From assembly GCA_044370695.1 (NCBI GenBank), contig JBILVB010000079.1:1-17531 (forward strand): a stretch of 17,531 nucleotides of DNA, written 5' to 3'. Shown here one piece after another: positions 15,425-17,531 of the stretch. The DNA comes from JBEIFW01 sp044370695. Lineage in GTDB: Bacteria; Actinomycetota; Acidimicrobiia; Acidimicrobiales; Ilumatobacteraceae. The notes below the pieces were generated by a model. It was not told the origin of the DNA, ran no database searches, and saw only the letters and a program-made list of their open reading frames with translations. The position numbers and the translations under genes were made by a program. Position 1 is the first letter of the stretch, and the number at the start of each line of letters is the position of its first letter.

Positions 15425-15440
15425 CGAGCCGTACGGCTCG
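15425..15440. promoter_or_regulatory. 16-bp perfect palindrome, candidate operator or terminator
   Basis: CGAGCCGTACGGCTCG is a perfect palindrome in the gap between the small membrane-anchored gene (stop at 15463) and lpd (start 15380). It could be an operator upstream of the lpd operon, or a hairpin (6-bp stem, GTAC loop) ending the upstream gene. There is no T-tract, so I cannot choose. No other copy was noticed in the window. Confidence 0.4.
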
Positions 15441-15462
15441 GTGCCGGGAAAGCGTCGAGAGG

Positions 15463-15900
15463 CTACCCGCCCAGCGCCCAGAGTCGCTGTTGGCCGCCGG
15501 TGGAGTACGACACGGTCGGCCGACCCTCGCCGCCGGTGAAGGCCAGTTCGCAGGTGAGCGTCGCTCCGGCCCCCACCGATGCCCCGCGGCACGGCGCCAG
15601 CGCCCGGCCCGCCGGCGGCTGGGCCTGCGCCCGGAGACCGCCGGCATTGAGCGCCCAACCGGCCGCGGCGTCGGCGACCGGTGTCCCCGGCTCGAGCCGG
15701 ACGGTCACGAGCAGGAGGGATCCGGCGAGCTCCTGGCCGAGCACCGTGGCCCGGACCCCTGCGACGCTCACGGACTCACCGACCCGTGCGACGGCGACGA
15801 CCGTGTCGGACCCGCTCAGGCGGACGAGTTGCAGACCTCCGGCGACGAGGATCGCGAGACCGCACAGCAGTGCAGCGAGGATCAGACGGCGGGTGCTCAT
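15463..15900 (-). CDS. small membrane-anchored extracytoplasmic protein
   Basis: A 145-residue protein with a basic start (S-T-R-R) and one hydrophobic segment (about 6-26), then a beta-rich domain of roughly 115 residues. This looks like a type II single-pass or signal-anchored protein with an outside domain. The domain has two cysteines (Cys104 and Cys117) that could form a disulfide, and a V-T-V-R-L-E-P-G strand pattern reminiscent of DUF4352-like immunoglobulin-fold domains, which is only a weak resemblance. The function is unknown. ATG 15900 is 51 bp from the divergent start of the thioredoxin-like selenoprotein, and its own TACCAT hexamer ends 10 nt before the ATG. The GGAG five bases before the ATG could also serve as a ribosome site. 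Confidence 0.7.
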   Translation of the reverse strand: MSTRRLILAALLCGLAILVAGGLQLVRLSGSDTVVAVARVGESVSVAGVRATVLGQELAGSLLLVTVRLEPGTPVADAAAGWALNAGGLRAQAQPPAGRALAPCRGASVGAGATLTCELAFTGGEGRPTVSYSTGGQQRLWALGG

Positions 15901-15910
15901 CGGGTCTCCG

Positions 15911-15916
15911 ATGGTA
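15911..15916 (-). promoter_or_regulatory. -10 hexamer TACCAT for the membrane-anchored protein
   Basis: On the minus strand TACCAT (TANNNT) ends 10 nt before ATG 15900, so the mRNA leader would be only a few bases. It faces the opposite promoter 21 bp away. Confidence 0.45.
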
Positions 15917-15936
15917 CGGCGAGGCCGGGCCGTTCC

Positions 15937-15942
15937 TACACT
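15937..15942 (+). promoter_or_regulatory. -10 hexamer TACACT for the thioredoxin-like selenoprotein
   Basis: TACACT fits TANNNT and ends 9 nt before ATG 15952. Transcription should start within a few bases of the ATG. The two divergent hexamers are 20 bp apart, so their -35 regions overlap and the two genes probably share regulation. Confidence 0.5.
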
Positions 15943-15951
15943 CTGGACCCG

Positions 15952-16635
15952 ATGCGTGTGCGCCGGTTGTCCTGCGTCGTTGCGACGAGCGTCCTGCTCG
16001 CCCTGGCCGCATGTGGGGACGACTCGGCGAGTTCGTCGGTCGGTGCTGCTGCGGCGCCGATCACCAACGCAGCCGGCCCGGCGACGTCGGCGGGCGCTCC
16101 GGCGACGGCAGCGGGCACCACGACGGCTGTTGTGACCGGTCCGGCCGTCACCCCGGCCTCGACCGCAACGGCAGCCCCCGCTACGGCAGCACCCGCCACG
16201 ACGGGTGCTGCGACGGCGGCTGCGGTCCCCGAGGTACTGCGGTTCCAGGCGGCCCGGATCGGAGGCGGCACCGTCGACGCGGCGGTCTATGCCGGCAAGC
16301 CGGTGGCGTTCTGGTTCTGGGCCCCCGGTTGAGGCTCGTGCAACGCATCAGCCCCCTCGGTCGAGGCGGCCAGCAAACAACTCGCCGGCAAGGTGCCCGT
16401 CGTGGGGGTCGCCTGGAACGGCTCCGATGCCTCGATGCGTGCCTTCGTGGCTCGGCACGGCCTGACGTTCCCCAATGCCGCTGACGACACCGGCGAGTTG
16501 TTCCGCCGGTTCGGCGTGCTCTCCCAGCCCGCCTGGGTGTTCGTCGACGCCAAGGGCAACGTCCAGCGCACCCTCGGCGAGCTCACCGGTAACGCGTTGA
16601 TCGGACGGCTCGAGGCGCTGAACCGCTCGGCCTGA
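15952..16635 (+). CDS. lipoprotein thioredoxin-like (DsbE/MPT53-type) selenoprotein, Sec127 in U-G-S-C
   Basis: A 227-residue protein if TGA 16330-16332 is selenocysteine. Residues 1-21 are a lipoprotein signal with lipobox L-A-A-C (Cys21). Residues 22-92 are a low-complexity Ala/Thr/Pro linker. From about 93 comes a TlpA/DsbE-like thioredoxin fold: G-K-P-V-A-F-W-F-W-A-P, then U-G-S-C (Sec127, Cys130), V-V-G-V-A-W, L-T-F-P-N-A-A-D and the cis-proline S-Q-P-A-W-V-F-V-D (Pro193). The pattern closely follows mycobacterial DsbE/DsbF (MPT53), where the first site is W-A-P-W-C, so the TGA falls exactly at the first catalytic Cys. The same frame continues without a break to TGA 16633. A SECIS-like hairpin follows. 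It should act as an extracytoplasmic thiol-disulfide oxidoreductase, with Sec lowering the active-site pKa. Conventional calling would truncate it at residue 126. Confidence 0.9.
16351..16370 (+). promoter_or_regulatory. SECIS-like hairpin with GGUC loop for the UGA at 16330
   Basis: The stem GCC-c-CCTC (16351-16358) pairs with GAGG-c-GGC (16363-16370) across one C/C mismatch, capped by GGTC (16359-16362). The loop starts 26 nt after the TGA, within the bacterial SECIS limits, and GGUC is the loop type of the E. coli fdhF SECIS recognised by SelB. It is wholly inside the coding region. Confidence 0.75.
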
Positions 16636-16679
16636 CCGCCGCAGGACCTTCCGACTGCGCGTGCCGGGCCGCCAGCCGG

Positions 16680-16685
16680 TACAGC
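16680..16685 (+). promoter_or_regulatory. possible -10 hexamer TACAGC before the epimerase gene
   Basis: TACAGC keeps TA but has C in place of the last T, and ends 7 nt before ATG 16693. The spacing agrees with the leaderless-type pattern, but the mismatch makes this weak. Confidence 0.3.
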
Positions 16686-16692
16686 TACGTAC

Positions 16693-17531
16693 ATGGACGT
16701 CGCCGTCACCGGATCTTCCGGCCTCATCGGTTCGGCTCTCGTGGGCGCTCTGCGAGCCGCCGGTCATCGCCCGGTCCGCCTCGTGCGACGGGCCGGCGCC
16801 GGCGCCGACGAGATCACGTGGGACCCGGCCGCCGGCGTCCTCGATGCTGCGTCGCTCGAAGGGATCGGGGCCGTGGTGCACCTCGCCGGCGCCGGCATCG
16901 GCGATCACCGGTGGACCGACGCCTACAAGCGGGAGATCCTCGAGAGCCGCACCCGATCCACGGTGCTGCTCGCCGGCCGGTTGGCCGGCTTGCAGCGGCC
17001 ACCGGCCGTGCTGCTGTCGGGTTCGGCGGTCGGTTACTACGGCGAGTCGGAGACTGCGACGTTCACCGAGTCGAGCCCGGCGGGTGCCGGGTTCCTCGCC
17101 GAGGTCTGTGTGGCGTGGGAGGCCGCCGCAGCGCCGGCGGTGGAGGCTGGGATCCGCACTGCGTTCCTGCGCACCGGCATCGTGCTGTCTCCCGGCGGCG
17201 GCGCGCTCAAGAAGACCTTGCCGCTGTTCAAGCTGGGCGCCGGCGGGAAGATGGGCTCGGGCAGGCAGTGGTGGTCGTGGATCTCGCTCGACGATGAGGT
17301 CGGTGCGATCGTCCACCTGCTCACCGCCGAGGTGTCCGGGCCGGTCAACCTGACCGCGCCGAACCCGGTGACCAACGCCGAGTTCACCAAGGTCCTCGGC
17401 TCGGTGCTCGGCCGGCCCACGTTCCTCCCGGTGCCGAAGTTCGGACCGAAAATCCTGCTCGGCGCAGAGCTCGCCGACGCCCTGCTGTTCACCGGCCAGA
17501 AGGCGCTGCCGACCGAGCTCACCCGGTCCGG
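16693..17531 (+). CDS. TIGR01777-family NAD-dependent epimerase/dehydratase-like protein (3' partial)
   Basis: The frame runs from ATG 16693 to the window end (279 full codons). It has the extended SDR nucleotide-binding motif T-G-S-S-G-L-I-G (6-13), V-V-H-L-A-G-A-G-I-G, the S-A-V-G-Y-Y-G active-site segment, R-T-G-I-V-L-S-P-G-G-G-A-L, W-S-W-I-S-L-D-D, and the start of the C-terminal DUF1731-type tail (Q-K-A-L-P-T-E-L). This is the YfcH/TIGR01777 group, usually about 300 residues, so 15-25 residues are probably missing. The biochemical role of the group is unknown. In Mycobacterium tuberculosis the homologue Rv2216 lies between dlaT and lipB, so its nearness to the lipoate operon here is suggestive. 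Confidence 0.9.
   Translation, partial: MDVAVTGSSGLIGSALVGALRAAGHRPVRLVRRAGAGADEITWDPAAGVLDAASLEGIGAVVHLAGAGIGDHRWTDAYKREILESRTRSTVLLAGRLAGLQRPPAVLLSGSAVGYYGESETATFTESSPAGAGFLAEVCVAWEAAAAPAVEAGIRTAFLRTGIVLSPGGGALKKTLPLFKLGAGGKMGSGRQWWSWISLDDEVGAIVHLLTAEVSGPVNLTAPNPVTNAEFTKVLGSVLGRPTFLPVPKFGPKILLGAELADALLFTGQKALPTELTRS

Noticed and set aside
16330..16332. TGA as a stop making a 126-residue truncated lipoprotein pseudogene
   Set aside because: The sequence after the TGA keeps family residues (Cys130, cis-Pro193, core strands) with no other damage, which a decayed gene would not show.

Overview
The window is about 70% GC with strong G/C third-position bias, GTG as well as ATG starts, and an actinobacterial gene complement (ParE/ParC-type topoisomerase pair, actinobacterial E2, a DsbE/MPT53-like lipoprotein, a TIGR01777 epimerase near the lipoate genes). 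I infer an actinomycete, possibly of the Acidimicrobiia type; the class is a guess. No rRNA, tRNA, CRISPR array, transposase or integron was seen, and no gene-free stretch exceeds 300 bases.

Layout. 1-438 is the 3' end of an exported-looking beta-rich protein. 601-4733 is a plus-strand run: a SnoaL/NTF2-like protein, a dienelactone-hydrolase-like alpha/beta hydrolase, an M20 metallohydrolase, and a GrdB-family protein whose frame is interrupted by a TGA at 4029-4031. 4759-9199 (minus) is a topoisomerase IV pair, parE then parC. 9259-10200 (plus) is a nucleoside hydrolase that converges on the next operon and shares a CTAG with it at the stop codons. 10197-15380 (minus) is a lipoate/2-oxoacid dehydrogenase operon: lpd (E3), a single-lipoyl-domain E2, an in-frame LipB-LipA fusion, and a HAD hydrolase. 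15463-15900 (minus) is a small membrane-anchored protein. Divergent from it, 15952-16635 (plus) is a lipoprotein thioredoxin whose frame is interrupted by a TGA at 16330-16332. 16693 to the end is a TIGR01777 epimerase, cut by the window edge.

Main discovery. Two genes are best read as selenoproteins. In both, a TGA falls exactly where the family has its first redox cysteine, the same frame continues with the rest of the domain, the motif becomes UxxC (U-P-L-C and U-G-S-C), and a hairpin of bacterial SECIS type lies just downstream (apical loops 17 and 26 nt after the TGA; the second loop is GGUC, like the E. coli fdhF element). A standard gene caller would split or truncate both. The host should therefore decode selenocysteine (selA, selB, selC, selD elsewhere in the genome).

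Other themes. Several first-in-operon genes have a TANNNT-like -10 hexamer only 6-10 nt before the start codon, which suggests leaderless or nearly leaderless transcripts, while parC and lipBA inside operons have Shine-Dalgarno sequences. The lipoate operon joins lipoate attachment (LipB), sulfur insertion (LipA), a lipoylated acceptor (E2) and its reoxidising enzyme (E3).
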